From a virus, in IMG/VR virus record IMGVR_UViG_3300030339_000129, positions 1 through 37,729 of that record: a stretch of 37,729 bases of DNA; one strand, written 5' to 3'. Positions 17,728-23,976 of this stretch are shown here, piece after piece. Position 1 is the first letter of the stretch. Every line of letters begins with the position of its first letter. The translations under genes and the position numbers were made by a program. Below the pieces are notes generated by a model. The model had not been told where the DNA came from, searched no databases, and was given only the letters and a program-made list of their open reading frames with translations.

Positions 17728-17868
17728 ATGGGTGGAAAGTATGAAGTACGATATTGTTACAACGATACATTGCAAGTTTATCTATCGGAATATACAAACA
17801 GCTGGTTCAAATTTATGATACTGAGGTTCACCAAAAAGGTCATATATTACAAGGTACAAATGTTTTGA
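17728..17868 (+). CDS. Unknown small protein (46 aa), possibly truncated
   Basis: A strong AAGGAGG precedes ATG 17728. The product (starts MGGKYEVRYCYND) is basic and aromatic at its end, where it meets a TGA; an alternate frame stays open for ~70 more bases, so an ancestral frameshift is possible. No family is recognised. Confidence 0.5.
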   Translation: MGGKYEVRYCYNDTLQVYLSEYTNSWFKFMILRFTKKVIYYKVQMF

Positions 17869-17891
17869 GCAAGAGAGATTGGATGGATGAA

Positions 17892-17995
17892 AGGAACAGA
17901 AGAATGCGGAGAGAGAAGAATATGGATGCAAGCTAAAAGAAATCAGCATTAAAGGCTGGATTAAGGTAATATCGGTTGATATTGTACCTTGCTAA
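17892..17995 (+). pseudogene. Remnant of a second copy of the 16578-16934 gene
   Basis: A start-less frame ends IKGWIKVISVDIVPC plus TAA, matching the end of the acidic protein (YDWIKAISVNIVHC). The identity continues through the stop into the linker. Upstream of this the similarity fades, so only the 3' end remains. Confidence 0.65.
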
Positions 17996-18011
17996 TCACG
18001 AACAATTCAAA
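17957..18011 (+). repeat. 55-bp direct repeat, copy 2
   Basis: Second copy of 16896-16950 with four differences. It ends 19 bp before a consensus promoter, so the recombination that left it probably joined the mazF cassette here. Confidence 0.85.
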
Positions 18012-18030
18012 AATATTATTCACAATGTAC

Positions 18031-18059
18031 TTGACATACCCAATATATCATGCTATAAT
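18031..18059 (+). promoter_or_regulatory. Consensus sigma-A promoter for the MazF-like gene
   Basis: TTGACA (18031-18036), 17-bp spacer, TATAAT (18054-18059): perfect hexamers and spacing. Expected to be constitutive and strong unless repressed. Confidence 0.9.
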
Positions 18060-18092
18060 AAGTTATAAAGTTAAATAAAGGAGAGATAAATT

Positions 18093-18413
18093 ATGAAAAG
18101 AGCAGAGATATATTGGGTAGACTTAGGGGAAACAGTAGGTAGTGAACAGAGGAGATGTAGACCATGCTTAATAATACAAGCCAATTTAGGTAATGCAACC
18201 TCGCCTACAGTAACAATTGTTCCAATAACGTCTGCTACCAAGAGTTTCACGATAACTCATGCCCCAGTAGATGGTCTTATTAAACCATCAATAGCATTAT
18301 GTGAGCAGATAAGAACAGTTGATAAGAAAAGAGTAAAGGGTTATATTGCTACGGTAAGTGATTATACTATGATTAATATATCTGAAACAATAAGGTTGAC
18401 ATTAGGCTTATAA
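18093..18413 (+). CDS. MazF/PemK-family endoribonuclease toxin
   Basis: A 106-residue protein of normal family length. It has RAEIYWVDLGETVGSEQ at the N-terminus, RRCRPCLIIQ, the VTIVPITS strand and the ALCEQIRTVDKKRV segment that carries the family's conserved residues. MazF toxins cut mRNA at short motifs and are usually held by a MazE antitoxin encoded upstream. No antitoxin gene is visible here: the 220 bp before it hold only a remnant and the promoter. Possibilities are host shut-off, superinfection exclusion, or control by a host antitoxin. The nrd promoter lies inside its 3' end. Confidence 0.85.
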   Translation: MKRAEIYWVDLGETVGSEQRRCRPCLIIQANLGNATSPTVTIVPITSATKSFTITHAPVDGLIKPSIALCEQIRTVDKKRVKGYIATVSDYTMINISETIRLTLGL

Positions 18414-18424
18414 TGTGGTATAAT
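18396..18424 (+). promoter_or_regulatory. Consensus promoter for the nrd operon
   Basis: TTGACA (18396-18401), 17 bp, TATAAT (18419-18424). It overlaps the last codons and stop of the MazF-like gene and drives the glutaredoxin-nrdD genes. Confidence 0.9.
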
Positions 18425-18458
18425 GATTACAGAAGTTAAATTTAAGGAGGATTAATAA

Positions 18459-18662
18459 TTGATACTTTATAGTAACGGATGCACAAACTGTGAACGATTG
18501 AAAGAGCAACTGGATATATCTAAAATTGAATATCAAGTTTCAAGTGATTACAGAAGGTTGATTGAATTGAATATAAGGTCTGCACCATGCTTAGAATTTG
18601 AAGATGGAAGTTTCATGCTCTATGATGAAGCCATGATGTATGCCATAAAGAAAAGGGGATAG
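18459..18662 (+). CDS. Glutaredoxin / NrdH-like redoxin
   Basis: A 67-residue mini-redoxin with a TTG start behind AAGGAGG. The active-site motif CTNC follows the first strand (ILYSNGCTNC), and SAPCLEF near residue 46 supplies the cis-proline-like turn. Together they form a thioredoxin-fold dithiol donor. It ends three bases before nrdD and shares its promoter, so it is probably the reductant for that reductase. Confidence 0.8.
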   Translation: MILYSNGCTNCERLKEQLDISKIEYQVSSDYRRLIELNIRSAPCLEFEDGSFMLYDEAMMYAIKKRG

Positions 18663-18665
18663 ACA

Positions 18666-20444
18666 ATGGAAAAGCAATTATTAGATTCTAAAACATTAGT
18701 GGAGGATTATTTATTCAATAAAGATTGGAGGACAAAAGAAAATTCAAACGCACCTAGAAGTTTTGGCTCGCTCAATAAATATATAATTGGAGAAGTTAGT
18801 AAAAACTATTGGTTGAATGAAGTATACAATAAAGAAATAAAATGTGCATATCTTAATGGTGATTTTCACATCCATGATTTAGGGGCATTAACATTATACT
18901 GCGTTGGATATTCATTAGAAAACATACTATTAATGGGGGTACAAGGTATAAGTAATATACCAGTATCAAGTCCACCTAAACATTTCAAAAGTGCTTTATC
19001 ACAAGTTGTAAATTTGGCAACAGTATACCAAAATGAACAAGCTGGAGCAGTAGCATTCAATTCCGTAGATACGTTATTAGCACCTTTTATACGAGAAGAT
19101 GATTTGGATAAAATCCAAGTTAAACAAGAATTACAGAATTTTATATTTGCCTTAAATAGCAATTCAAGAATGGGGGCAGAACCAGCATTTACAAATATAA
19201 CATTAGATATAACTCCTTCACCAGATATGTTGCGTAAAAATATAATCATAGGTGGAGATTATAGATTGGATGTATATGGTGATTTTCAAAAGGAAATGGA
19301 TTTATTTAATGAATGTTTTGCTGAAATAATGCTAGAAGGAGATAGTAAGGGTCAGCCATTTTCATATCCAGTATTGACTTATAATATAGGAAAGAGATTT
19401 GATTGGAATAATCCTAAAAATGATAAAATATTTGAAATGGCTGGTAAGTTTGGATATCCATATTTTTCAAATTTTATAAATTCTGAAATGGATGAATCTG
19501 ATATAAGAAGTATGTGCTGTAGACTTAGATTAGATTTAACCGAGTTAAGAAGAAGAAATGGTGGATTATTTGGAGCAGGAGATTCAACTGGTTCAATTGG
19601 TGTAGTGACTCTAAATATGCCTAGAATAGGTTATATATCATCAAATGAGATTGAATTTTTTAATAAACTAGATATTATATTGAATTTAGCAAAAGATTCA
19701 TTAGAACTCAAACGAGTATTCTTGCAAAATGAAGTATTGGATGGTGGATTAATTCCAGCTTATTCTCAATATGTTGGAACGATTGATAATCATTTTAGCA
19801 CTATTGGTATAATTGGGTTTAATGAAATGTGTGAAAACTTTTTAGGAAAAGACATACTATCAATAGAAGGTAAAGAGTTCTCCGTAAAAGTTGGTGAATA
19901 TATCTTAAATAAAATAAAAGAATTTCAAGTAGAAACTGGTCATCTATATAATTATGAAGCATCACCTAGCGAATCAACTTGTTATAGACTGGCTAAAAAA
20001 GATAAAGAGTTATTTCCCGATATAATAACACAAGGTAATTCAGTTCCATACTACACTAATTCTTCTCATATACCAGTATCCAAAGTAACTACTATCAATG
20101 ATATGATGGCACATCAAGAAGCTTTACAAGTTCAATTTACTGGAGGATGTGTAAATCATATATATTTAGATGGAGCAATATCTGGTGAACAAGCTAAACA
20201 TATGGTTAAAACTTGTTTAACAAATTATAGAAATCCATATATAAGCCTTTCTCCAGTAAATAGATATTGTCCAGAACATGGTTATATTGAAGAACGAGTT
20301 GAAAATTGTCCTAAGTGTGGTATGAAGTTGGATATTATGCAACGCGTAACTGGTTATTTAAGGAAAGTTGAAAATTTCAATGATGGTAAAAAAGAAGAAT
20401 TTTATGATAGAAAACAATTTAATGGTATAATTGATTTAAAATAA
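18666..20444 (+). CDS. nrdD: Anaerobic (class III) ribonucleotide reductase, NrdD2-like
   Basis: A 592-residue glycyl-radical enzyme that makes deoxynucleotides without oxygen. Visible residues: Cys79 (LYCVGY), Met283-Cys284-Cys285 (SMCCRL), a zinc site C535-PEH ... C548-PKC551, and the radical glycine Gly563 in RVTGYLR. It lacks the N-terminal ATP-cone seen in Escherichia coli NrdD. The methionine with tandem cysteines is the described mark of the NrdD2 subgroup, which uses a redoxin rather than formate; the adjacent glutaredoxin fits this. The NrdG activase follows after a short gap. The gene is more AT-rich than most others here, suggesting separate acquisition. Confidence 0.92.
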   Translation: MEKQLLDSKTLVEDYLFNKDWRTKENSNAPRSFGSLNKYIIGEVSKNYWLNEVYNKEIKCAYLNGDFHIHDLGALTLYCVGYSLENILLMGVQGISNIPVSSPPKHFKSALSQVVNLATVYQNEQAGAVAFNSVDTLLAPFIREDDLDKIQVKQELQNFIFALNSNSRMGAEPAFTNITLDITPSPDMLRKNIIIGGDYRLDVYGDFQKEMDLFNECFAEIMLEGDSKGQPFSYPVLTYNIGKRFDWNNPKNDKIFEMAGKFGYPYFSNFINSEMDESDIRSMCCRLRLDLTELRRRNGGLFGAGDSTGSIGVVTLNMPRIGYISSNEIEFFNKLDIILNLAKDSLELKRVFLQNEVLDGGLIPAYSQYVGTIDNHFSTIGIIGFNEMCENFLGKDILSIEGKEFSVKVGEYILNKIKEFQVETGHLYNYEASPSESTCYRLAKKDKELFPDIITQGNSVPYYTNSSHIPVSKVTTINDMMAHQEALQVQFTGGCVNHIYLDGAISGEQAKHMVKTCLTNYRNPYISLSPVNRYCPEHGYIEERVENCPKCGMKLDIMQRVTGYLRKVENFNDGKKEEFYDRKQFNGIIDLK

Positions 20445-20447
20445 AGA

Positions 20448-20476
20448 TTGACAATGTATAAGTGACATAAATAATA
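20448..20476 (+). promoter_or_regulatory. Possible secondary promoter before nrdG
   Basis: TTGACA (20448-20453), 17 bp, ATAATA. The -10 is poor, so this may only add to read-through from the upstream nrd promoter. Confidence 0.4.
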
Positions 20477-20500
20477 ATAGAAGGTGGAGGTATACAACAA

Positions 20501-21058
20501 ATGGTTAGATATAAATATATAGAACATGAACGCAGTGAAGATGCTAATTTTATTGGAGCATTGATAGTAGCATCTGATTGCAAAATAAAATGTAGAGGAT
20601 GTTTTAACCGTGACATCAAAAAGATGGAAACGAAGAAGGATACTGCACAGAATATCATCAAGGAGGTGCTTTCTAATCCATTCAACGAGGGTATTATACT
20701 AGCTGGCTTGGAGTGGTCTAGCACACCTACAGACCTCGTAGAACTGGTCACAGAAGCCGATAAACATGGTCTGAAGATAATGATATACACAGGATTAGAT
20801 TTGGGTGAGTTTGAAATGAGGATAGGCAAGGCTTGTTGCGATAAGGTTGGAATTAAAGAACTTCCAAAAGATTACAATGATACTTCAATGATGTATGCTT
20901 GTATTGGTGGGATGGTTCTTGATAATGCAATCCATAGTGATTATTATATAAAATCTGGAGCATATGTAAAGGAACTGGAAGTAACTGGTAGAGAAGCATT
21001 TGGTGTGACATTGGCAACAAGTAATCAGAATGTTATAAAAATTCAGAAAGAGGTGTAG
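20501..21058 (+). CDS. nrdG: Anaerobic ribonucleotide reductase activase (radical SAM)
   Basis: A 185-residue radical SAM protein with the cluster motif C27-x3-C31-x2-C34 (DCKIKCRGCFN). It also has the IILAGLEWSS segment that replaces the usual GGEP turn, and KIMIYTGL near residue 90. NrdG uses S-adenosylmethionine and a [4Fe-4S] cluster to make the glycyl radical on NrdD. Ribosome site GGTGGAGG. It is followed after one base by the dUTPase gene. Confidence 0.9.
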   Translation: MVRYKYIEHERSEDANFIGALIVASDCKIKCRGCFNRDIKKMETKKDTAQNIIKEVLSNPFNEGIILAGLEWSSTPTDLVELVTEADKHGLKIMIYTGLDLGEFEMRIGKACCDKVGIKELPKDYNDTSMMYACIGGMVLDNAIHSDYYIKSGAYVKELEVTGREAFGVTLATSNQNVIKIQKEV

Positions 21059-21059
21059 T

Positions 21060-21560
21060 ATGGAGAGGGAGATATGTTTCGCAAAAATGAGAGTGGATGC
21101 AATCATTCCTAGTAAGAATCTGGAAAATGCTGGGTATGATGTGTATGCCAACTTTCCAGAGGAATATATAGTTATAGAGCCACATGAAACCAAGATGATA
21201 CCAACAGGAATTGCTAGTGTCCTTCCAGATAGCCTAGTGTTCGTTCTAAAGGAGCGAGGGTCTACTGGTACTAATGGTATGGGACAGAGGGCAGGAGTCA
21301 TTGATAGTGGCTATAGAGGTGAATGGTTTGTACCTATCACCAATCACAATGATGTTCCACTGGTAATCTATAAATGTATAGAATTGTTGGACTCAGACTT
21401 ATTTCCAATAGATACCATATTCTATTCTTATAAGAAAGCAGTCTGCCAAGCAATATTGGTGGATGTTCCAGTTGTAAGAATCAAACAAATTCACAAAGAC
21501 CAGCTTTCAAATTATGTGTCCGAGCGAGGTTCGGGGTCATGTGGTTCGTCTGGTAAATAA
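21060..21560 (+). CDS. dut: dUTP diphosphatase (trimeric Dut family)
   Basis: A 166-residue protein with the five dUTPase motifs in order: NAGYDVYA (I), ERGSTG (II), GVIDSGYRGEWFVPITN (III, catalytic Asp), KAVCQAIL (IV) and a relaxed C-terminal glycine/serine arm SERGSGSCGSSGK (V). It hydrolyses dUTP to dUMP, keeping uracil out of DNA and feeding dTMP synthesis. It completes the dNTP cassette. The arm has a cysteine where the family normally has phenylalanine, an unusual detail. Confidence 0.9.
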   Translation: MEREICFAKMRVDAIIPSKNLENAGYDVYANFPEEYIVIEPHETKMIPTGIASVLPDSLVFVLKERGSTGTNGMGQRAGVIDSGYRGEWFVPITNHNDVPLVIYKCIELLDSDLFPIDTIFYSYKKAVCQAILVDVPVVRIKQIHKDQLSNYVSERGSGSCGSSGK

Positions 21561-21604
21561 TCATAATATGAATAAATGGCGAGCAACTATATGGAGGTTC
21601 AAAA

Positions 21605-21754
21605 ATGGGAGATAATAACTATATTGTTTGTAACAATGATTTGTGCAAATATTGGCGAACAGAGGGTAAATGCACATATTGGAAAACAGGAAACTGTGTA
21701 GAAATTGAAGTTGAAAATGGTGTATCAATATGCAAATCTTTTGAAGCGGATTAA
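21605..21754 (+). CDS. Small cysteine-containing protein (49 aa)
   Basis: ATG 21605 behind TGGAGG. Five cysteines (CNNDLC, C, C, C) spaced through 49 residues suggest a small metal-binding fold. No family is recognised. Its stop runs directly into a stem-loop linker and then a terminator. Confidence 0.6.
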   Translation: MGDNNYIVCNNDLCKYWRTEGKCTYWKTGNCVEIEVENGVSICKSFEAD

Positions 21755-21778
21755 TCGCAATACAAAAATAGTGTGATT
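21753..21778 (+). repeat. Intergenic linker stem-loop
   Basis: AATCGCA (21753-21759) pairs with TGTGATT (21772-21778), seven pairs with one G-T, and overlaps the stop codon of the upstream gene. Member of the linker family. Confidence 0.6.
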
Positions 21779-21808
21779 GAGAGGGGAGGAATCCTCTCTT
21801 TTTTATTT
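21779..21808 (+). terminator. Rho-independent terminator
   Basis: GAGAGG (21779-21784) pairs with CCTCTC (21793-21798), followed by a run of T. It ends the nrd-dut transcription unit and is followed at once by a promoter. Confidence 0.85.
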
Positions 21809-21818
21809 TTAAAAAGGG

Positions 21819-21847
21819 TTGACATGGTGTAATATTCATGGTAGAAT
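21819..21847 (+). promoter_or_regulatory. Sigma-A promoter
   Basis: TTGACA (21819-21824), 17 bp, TAGAAT (21842-21847). Drives the 33-residue membrane peptide gene. Confidence 0.85.
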
Positions 21848-21881
21848 AAGGTATAGTCAAATTAAAGAAGGAGTGAGATAC

Positions 21882-21983
21882 ATGAGTGGTCAAGAAATGG
21901 TAGTGGTTTGCATAATTAAATTATGGTGGATAATAATTCCATGTATCATAGGTGGAATATTAGTCTACAAAACTGAAAAATAG
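21882..21983 (+). CDS. Small membrane peptide (33 aa)
   Basis: AAGGAG precedes ATG 21882. One hydrophobic span (IIKLWWIIIPCIIGGILVY) fills most of the peptide. It has its own promoter, and the next promoter starts four bases after its stop, so it forms a one-gene cassette. Membrane-acting roles such as superinfection exclusion are possible but not shown. Confidence 0.6.
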   Translation: MSGQEMVVVCIIKLWWIIIPCIIGGILVYKTEK

Positions 21984-21986
21984 TTG

Positions 21987-22015
21987 TTGACAAGTACACT
22001 TCAAAGTGGTATACT
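21987..22015 (+). promoter_or_regulatory. Sigma-A promoter for the SprT-like gene
   Basis: TTGACA (21987-21992), 17 bp, TATACT (22010-22015). Confidence 0.88.
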
Positions 22016-22055
22016 AAGTATAGAAAGTTAAATAAATCAAACGGAGGTAGTTAAA

Positions 22056-22688
22056 ATGAAAGCATCAATTAGACCAATGATAGAAAACCTAGAGTTATTA
22101 TTTGTAGTACTTAATGAAGAATACTTTAATGGTGAATTGGAAAAACCAGTTATAACAATCGCACCAGACACTACTAAAGGTGCTTATGGATGGCTGACTA
22201 ATTGGAGGGCATGGCAAGAAGAAGGTACAGAAGGTTACTATGAAATCAACTTGTGTGCAGAACATACTGCAAGAGGTTACAAAGCATTAGCTGAAACATT
22301 ATTACACGAACTAGTTCATCTGTACAATCTCCAGAAGGGTATAAAGGACTGTTCAAGAGGTGGCACTTACCATAACAGGAAATTCAAAATCATGGCTGAA
22401 ACAAAGGGACTCATGGTAGAGCAGAGCCAGAAAAACGGATGGGCATACACACAGTTGAACCCAGAAACCAACAGATTCCTTGACACTGTAACAGGAATAG
22501 ATTTTGTACTATTCAGAAGCAAAGTTGAAAGTTCATCTTCAACAAAGAAGTCAAGTAGTAGAAAATACGTATGTACACAATGTGGTCAGTCAATCAGAGC
22601 CACTAAAGAAATCAAAATACTTTGTGGTGAGTGTTCAACAGAAGATGATTTATGGATGATGATATGCGAAGAAAGTGATGAAGATTAA
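22056..22688 (+). CDS. SprT-like zinc metallopeptidase
   Basis: A 210-residue SprT-like family protein. The zinc-protease motif HELVHLYN has ligands His84 and His88 and catalytic Glu85; a further His in YHNRKF is the expected third ligand. A C-terminal zinc ribbon (CTQCGQ ... CGEC) follows. Relatives such as Spartan cut proteins crosslinked to DNA, so a repair or DNA-clearing role is plausible, but phage members are not characterised as far as I know. It has its own promoter and an ACGGAGG ribosome site; a linker stem-loop follows its stop. Confidence 0.8.
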   Translation: MKASIRPMIENLELLFVVLNEEYFNGELEKPVITIAPDTTKGAYGWLTNWRAWQEEGTEGYYEINLCAEHTARGYKALAETLLHELVHLYNLQKGIKDCSRGGTYHNRKFKIMAETKGLMVEQSQKNGWAYTQLNPETNRFLDTVTGIDFVLFRSKVESSSSTKKSSSRKYVCTQCGQSIRATKEIKILCGECSTEDDLWMMICEESDED

Positions 22689-22710
22689 TCACAACATGAA
22701 AAAATTGTGA
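22689..22710 (+). repeat. Intergenic linker stem-loop
   Basis: TCACAA (22689-22694) and TTGTGA (22705-22710) enclose CATGAAAAAA. It starts at the base after the SprT stop. The sequence differs from the 14815 copy by paired changes (CGCAA/TTGCG versus CACAA/TTGTG), which supports a real stem. Confidence 0.65.
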
Positions 22711-22732
22711 CCGATTGAGGGGGGGTATGATT

Positions 22733-22894
22733 ATGAAAAATAGATATGATGGAGTATGTGTATTTTGCTCTTGCAAAGTGCCTAAAAAAGATGGTATATG
22801 CTTTGAAAATAAAGAAAAAGGTTGGGTAATATCATGTTTTAAATGTGCTAATGTAGGTGTTAATTTAAACAAAAGATTAGATAAATTACGTTAA
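22733..22894 (+). CDS. Small zinc-ribbon protein (53 aa)
   Basis: ATG 22733 sits seven bases behind an unusual long G-run (GAGGGGGGG). Cysteines in CVFCSC, C and CFKC form a likely zinc site. It is followed by another linker (TCGC/GCGA at 22895-22909). Function unknown. Confidence 0.6.
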   Translation: MKNRYDGVCVFCSCKVPKKDGICFENKEKGWVISCFKCANVGVNLNKRLDKLR

Positions 22895-22925
22895 TCGCAA
22901 TTCGAGCGAGCAAGGAGATAAGTTT

Positions 22926-23057
22926 ATGGAAACTGTAAAAATTGATTGTAGATGTAAAGATTGTGAACACAGTGAAATTAAAGGTGATGGAGTAGGTAAT
23001 GACAATATCATAGAATGTGACAGCTACGCATCGAAAAATGAGGAATGGGGAAAATAA
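22926..23057 (+). CDS. Small cysteine-rich protein (43 aa)
   Basis: ATG 22926 follows AAGGAGA. The CRCKDCEH motif plus a later cysteine suggest metal binding. Acidic and unknown. A linker stem-loop follows. Confidence 0.55.
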   Translation: METVKIDCRCKDCEHSEIKGDGVGNDNIIECDSYASKNEEWGK

Positions 23058-23059
23058 AG

Positions 23060-23089
23060 TTACGAACAATTCAAATAAATTATTCGTAA
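23060..23089 (+). repeat. Intergenic linker stem-loop
   Basis: TTACGAA (23060-23066) pairs perfectly with TTCGTAA (23083-23089); the loop begins CAATTCAAA as in the 15587 copy. Confidence 0.65.
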
Positions 23090-23105
23090 TTTGAAAGGAG
23101 AAATC

Positions 23106-23402
23106 ATGGAAAAGAAAAATTGTTGGAACTGTAAACACTATGTGTTTTCAATGATTGTTTTACCTTGTTGTTATTGTAAGGATTGTAATAAATGGGAAAG
23201 AAGAAATTATGATGATTCAAAATGTCCATGTTGCCCTAAGTGTGGTTCAGAGGATTATGTTGAAGTAGAGGAAGGTATCAAATGCCCATTCTGTGGTCAG
23301 ATAGATGATAGGGGTGATAAAGAATGTTCAATGTGTAGAAGGTCATTGGATGATGGTATAGAAGTGGTGTACGGTGATGGCGAAGTATGGGAGGTAGAAT
23401 AA
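23106..23402 (+). CDS. Multi-zinc-ribbon protein (98 aa)
   Basis: GAAAGGAG precedes ATG 23106. Fifteen cysteines lie in successive knuckles (CWNC, CCYCKDC, CPCCPKC, CPFC, CSMC), giving probably three zinc sites. The form resembles double-zinc-ribbon adaptor proteins. Function unknown. Its stop overlaps the next start. Confidence 0.65.
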   Translation: MEKKNCWNCKHYVFSMIVLPCCYCKDCNKWERRNYDDSKCPCCPKCGSEDYVEVEEGIKCPFCGQIDDRGDKECSMCRRSLDDGIEVVYGDGEVWEVE

Positions 23403-23560
23403 TGAGTATTCTTACAATTGATTATGGTTTAATTCCAATAGTATTAGTAGAGAATAGAAGGGGAATTAGATGTATAGATGGTGTTGAAACCTCAGAAGGG
23501 GAGTATTATGATATAATTCAAGTAGCCGATGAATTTTATGCAATGAAGGAGTGTGTGTAA
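23402..23560 (+). CDS. Unknown small protein (52 aa)
   Basis: Coupled to the preceding gene through TAATG. A beta-rich N-terminus (SILTIDYGLIPIVLVENRRG) and acidic C-terminus without clear motifs. It also supplies the AAGGAG site for the next gene. Confidence 0.5.
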   Translation: MSILTIDYGLIPIVLVENRRGIRCIDGVETSEGEYYDIIQVADEFYAMKECV

Positions 23561-23561
23561 T

Positions 23562-23768
23562 ATGGGTAGAAGACCAAAGGAAGACCTAAGTTTTTTTGAA
23601 AATGCAAAAGGTGAGATAGAGTATCTAAAGTGTTGTAATGAGTGTCCAGAGGCTTGTAAACAGTCACACAAGGTAGTCAGTATTTGTTGCAGGACATATA
23701 ATGAAATGAAAAAGAATTTAAGAAAAAAGAAAAAAGATGTTGACAAGATACTACCTCGCATGGTATAA
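23562..23768 (+). CDS. Basic cysteine-rich protein (68 aa)
   Basis: ATG 23562 is used; a GTG nine bases upstream is also in frame. The CCNECPEAC ... CC cluster suggests metal binding, and the C-terminus is very lysine-rich (NLRKKKKD), so nucleic-acid binding is plausible. The next promoter lies inside its 3' end. Confidence 0.55.
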   Translation: MGRRPKEDLSFFENAKGEIEYLKCCNECPEACKQSHKVVSICCRTYNEMKKNLRKKKKDVDKILPRMV

Positions 23769-23769
23769 T
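23740..23769 (+). promoter_or_regulatory. Sigma-A promoter
   Basis: TTGACA (23740-23745), 18 bp, TATAAT (23764-23769), overlapping the upstream gene's end. Confidence 0.85.
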
Positions 23770-23796
23770 AAGTTCATAAGGTTAAGGAGGTAGCAC

Positions 23797-23976
23797 ATGA
23801 GCAAGAAAGATATACACATAGGCACAATAAACGGAATAGACTTACTACTGCACAGGAGAGGTAAGGTTGATAGGACAGATGATAATGTCAAGAGAGGGGT
23901 GGGAGTACATATTCCCAACAAGTACAAGACCAAGACAAAGCAACGAGAACAGAACGAACTAAGGAGGATGTATTAA
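23797..23976 (+). CDS. Basic small protein (59 aa)
   Basis: AAGGAGG precedes ATG 23797. The product is rich in Lys, Arg and Gln, especially at the C-terminus (KTKTKQREQNELRR), suggesting nucleic-acid contact. Its stop overlaps the start of the 411-residue gene (TAATG). No family is recognised. Confidence 0.6.
   Translation: MSKKDIHIGTINGIDLLLHRRGKVDRTDDNVKRGVGVHIPNKYKTKTKQREQNELRRMY

Noticed and set aside
17780-17830. tRNA-like GGTTCAAAT in a small gene
   Set aside because: No matching acceptor, D or anticodon stems surround it; the segment is in a coding frame with a good ribosome site.
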